Shown here piece after piece: positions 4,638 to 6,195 of a DNA stretch of 6,195 nt; within the stretch, counting starts at the first letter, position 1, and the number at the start of each line of letters is the position of its first letter. Below the pieces are notes generated by a model. The model saw nothing but the letters and a program-made list of their open reading frames with translations. It was not told where the DNA came from and did not search any database. Made by a program: the position numbers and the translations under genes. This stretch comes from an uncultured Clostridia bacterium. Lineage in GTDB: Bacteria; Bacillota; Clostridia; Oscillospirales; Ruminococcaceae. The DNA lies in contig CAMWRN010000152.1 in assembly GCA_947176675.1 (NCBI GenBank), forward strand, positions 1-6,195, written 5' to 3'.

Positions 4638-6114
4638 CGTGCTTTTCGACGAGGTGGGCAAGGTCGTTGCTTCGGCGACGGTTGAGTACCCCATGTATCA
4701 GCCCCAGAACGGCTACGCCGAGCAGGAGCCTGCGGACTGGTACAATGCGGCGGTGTCCACGATCAAGACGGTAGTTGGCAAAAGCGGCGTTAAGAACACC
4801 GACATTGTCGGTATCGGTCTTTCGGGACAGATGCACGGTCTTGTTATGCTGGACGAAAACGGCGAGGTCATTCGCCGCTCCATAATATGGTGCGACCAGC
4901 GTACTGCCAAGGAAGTTGACGAAATGAACGGAAAGCTTGGCAGGGAAAAGCTTATCGAAATTACCGCAAACCCTGCTCTCACGGGCTGGACGGCTGCAAA
5001 AATTCTTTGGGTGAAAAACAACGAACCCGAAAATTACGCGCGGTGCAGACATATCCTCCTGCCAAAGGATTACATCAGATATATGCTTACGGGCGAGTTT
5101 GCTACGGAGGTTTCCGACGCTTCGGGTATGCAGCTTCTGGACGTCCCCAACCGCTGCTGGAGCAAGGAGGTCTGCGACACGCTGGGAATTGATATGTCCC
5201 TGCTTGCAAAGGTTTATGAGTCCTGCGAGGTTACGGGAAAGGTAACAAAGTCCGCCGCTGAGCTTACCGGACTTGCAGAGGGTACTGTTGTTGTTGGCGG
5301 TGCTGGTGACAATGCCGCTGCCGCTGTGGGCACAGGTGTTGTTGCGGACGGAAAGGCGTTCACAACGATAGGCACGTCGGGGGTTGTTTTTGCACACACA
5401 TCAAAGGTTTCAATCGACCCCAAGGGACGTGTACATACATGCTGTGCGGCTGTACCCAATTGCTGGCATATTATGGGTGTTACCCAAGGCGCTGGACTGT
5501 CTCTCAAATGGTTCAGAGACAACTTCTGTCAGGCTGAAAAGGACACTGCAAAGCTTATGGGTGTAGACGAATACTACCTCATGGACAAGGAGGCGGAGAC
5601 TGTCCCAATTGGCGCGAACAGGCTTTTGTATCTCCCCTATCTTATGGGCGAGCGAACCCCTCACCTTGACCCCAACGCAAGAGGTATGTTTTTCGGACTT
5701 TCCGCTATCCACACCAAAAAGGAAATGCTTCGCGCGGTAATGGAGGGCGTTGCGTACTCGCTCCGCGACTGCGTTGAAATTTGCCGTGAAATGGATATAA
5801 ACGTTTCGGACATGATGGCCTGCGGCGGCGGCGGAACTTCTCCGCTGTGGAGGCAAATGCTTGCGGACTTGTACAACTGCCCCGTAAAGACGGCTTCCTC
5901 CAAGGAGGGACCCGCGCTGGGCGTTGCGATACTTGCGCTTGTGGGCGCGGGAGTTTATAAGACCGTCCCCGAAGCCTGTGAAAAGATCGTTGGTGTTGAC
6001 AAGGTTCAGCAGCCTGTAGCGGAGAACGTCCCCGTGTACGAAAAATATTTCAGGCTTTATGACGAGATTTATCCTGCGATAAAAGAAAAGTGCGCTAAGC
6101 TTGCTGATCTGTAA
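4591..6114 (+). CDS. xylB: Xylulokinase
   Basis: A 507-residue FGGY-family kinase (EC 2.7.1.17) that phosphorylates D-xylulose with ATP to D-xylulose 5-phosphate, the step after XylA. Features in order: phosphate-binding IDIGTSGTK (7-15), sugar-site GLSGQMHGL (76-84, with Met81-His82 typical of xylulokinases), IIWCDQR (98-104), catalytic Asp240 in GGAGDNAAAAVG, ATP-site IGTSGVV (260-266), the family signature around YLMGERTPHLDPNARGMFFG (350-369), and ACGGGGTSPLWRQMLADL (410-427) of the second actin-like domain. The ATG at 4591 is chosen over an in-frame ATG at 4549 because AAAGGAG (4576-4582) precedes it at good spacing and the protein then begins at the conserved MRYVIGIDIGTSGTK, also duplicated at 2285. 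Codons are C/G-ending like xylA. No convincing terminator is seen in the 81 bases after the stop. Confidence 0.97.
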   Translation: MRYVIGIDIGTSGTKTVLFDEVGKVVASATVEYPMYQPQNGYAEQEPADWYNAAVSTIKTVVGKSGVKNTDIVGIGLSGQMHGLVMLDENGEVIRRSIIWCDQRTAKEVDEMNGKLGREKLIEITANPALTGWTAAKILWVKNNEPENYARCRHILLPKDYIRYMLTGEFATEVSDASGMQLLDVPNRCWSKEVCDTLGIDMSLLAKVYESCEVTGKVTKSAAELTGLAEGTVVVGGAGDNAAAAVGTGVVADGKAFTTIGTSGVVFAHTSKVSIDPKGRVHTCCAAVPNCWHIMGVTQGAGLSLKWFRDNFCQAEKDTAKLMGVDEYYLMDKEAETVPIGANRLLYLPYLMGERTPHLDPNARGMFFGLSAIHTKKEMLRAVMEGVAYSLRDCVEICREMDINVSDMMACGGGGTSPLWRQMLADLYNCPVKTASSKEGPALGVAILALVGAGVYKTVPEACEKIVGVDKVQQPVAENVPVYEKYFRLYDEIYPAIKEKCAKLADL

Positions 6115-6195
6115 AAAATTTTTATGAGTACTTTCAGACATAATGTCCGATTTGAAAAAAGAACGGAATATCTTCGGTTTTCATAAATATAAAAT

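Noticed and set aside
4564..5397. A 277-residue open frame on the minus strand across xylB, with a similar one at 5410-6141
   Set aside because: Both are shadows of xylB, with no family features and no ribosome binding site that stands out.
6137..6147. Palindrome GACATAATGTC after xylB, considered as a terminator or operator
   Set aside because: The arms are only five bases with a single-base centre and no T run follows, so it cannot be a terminator. As an operator it is too short to support alone.
6124..6186. A 20-residue open frame after xylB
   Set aside because: No ribosome binding site and no recognisable sequence; its length is expected by chance in AT-rich DNA.

Overview
The window looks like chromosomal DNA of a low-GC Gram-positive anaerobe of the Clostridia, most likely a Ruminococcus-like (Oscillospiraceae) plant-fibre degrader. 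This is inferred from the style of the XylA and XylB proteins, strong AAGGAGG-type ribosome binding sites, a textbook sigma-A promoter and a surface-protein tail upstream. All recognisable genes lie on the + strand.

Layout. Positions 1-194 hold the 3' end of a gene for a secreted, membrane-anchored protein. A promoter at 254-282, with an operator-like palindrome in its spacer, drives xylA (xylose isomerase, 348-1673). xylB (xylulokinase, 4591-6114) lies about 2.9 kb further on. Together the two enzymes convert D-xylose to D-xylulose and then D-xylulose 5-phosphate for the pentose phosphate pathway. Between them sit four intact accessory genes: a 143-residue protein of unknown function (1779-2210), a small HD-domain phosphohydrolase (2664-3122), a class I SAM-dependent methyltransferase (3163-3894) and a histidine-phosphatase-family protein (3981-4541). 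They appear richer in A/T-ending codons than xylA and xylB, most clearly the first three, and have no evident role in xylose use.

The most unusual part is 2211-2663, a 453-base stretch without an intact gene. It holds, in order, a second copy of the xylB ribosome binding site and first codons (62 bases, 60 identical to the real xylB start), the last ~38 codons of what looks like a VOC/glyoxalase-fold (PhnB-like) gene, and a diverged copy of the last 18 codons of xylA followed by a copy of the leader that precedes the 143-residue gene. The last six codons and stop of that gene (NSDLFQ-stop) recur just after the HD gene, and a 14-base part of the same tail occurs again just before xylB. The xylA-xylB interval therefore appears to have been duplicated and refilled: fragments of xylA, the 143-residue gene and xylB mark old junctions, and different accessory genes sit between them. 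I read this as a repeat-flanked gene-exchange hotspot inside a sugar operon. It is an inference from repeat order, not a demonstrated mechanism.

I saw no RNA genes, CRISPR array, transposase or integrase, and no convincing intrinsic terminator after xylB.
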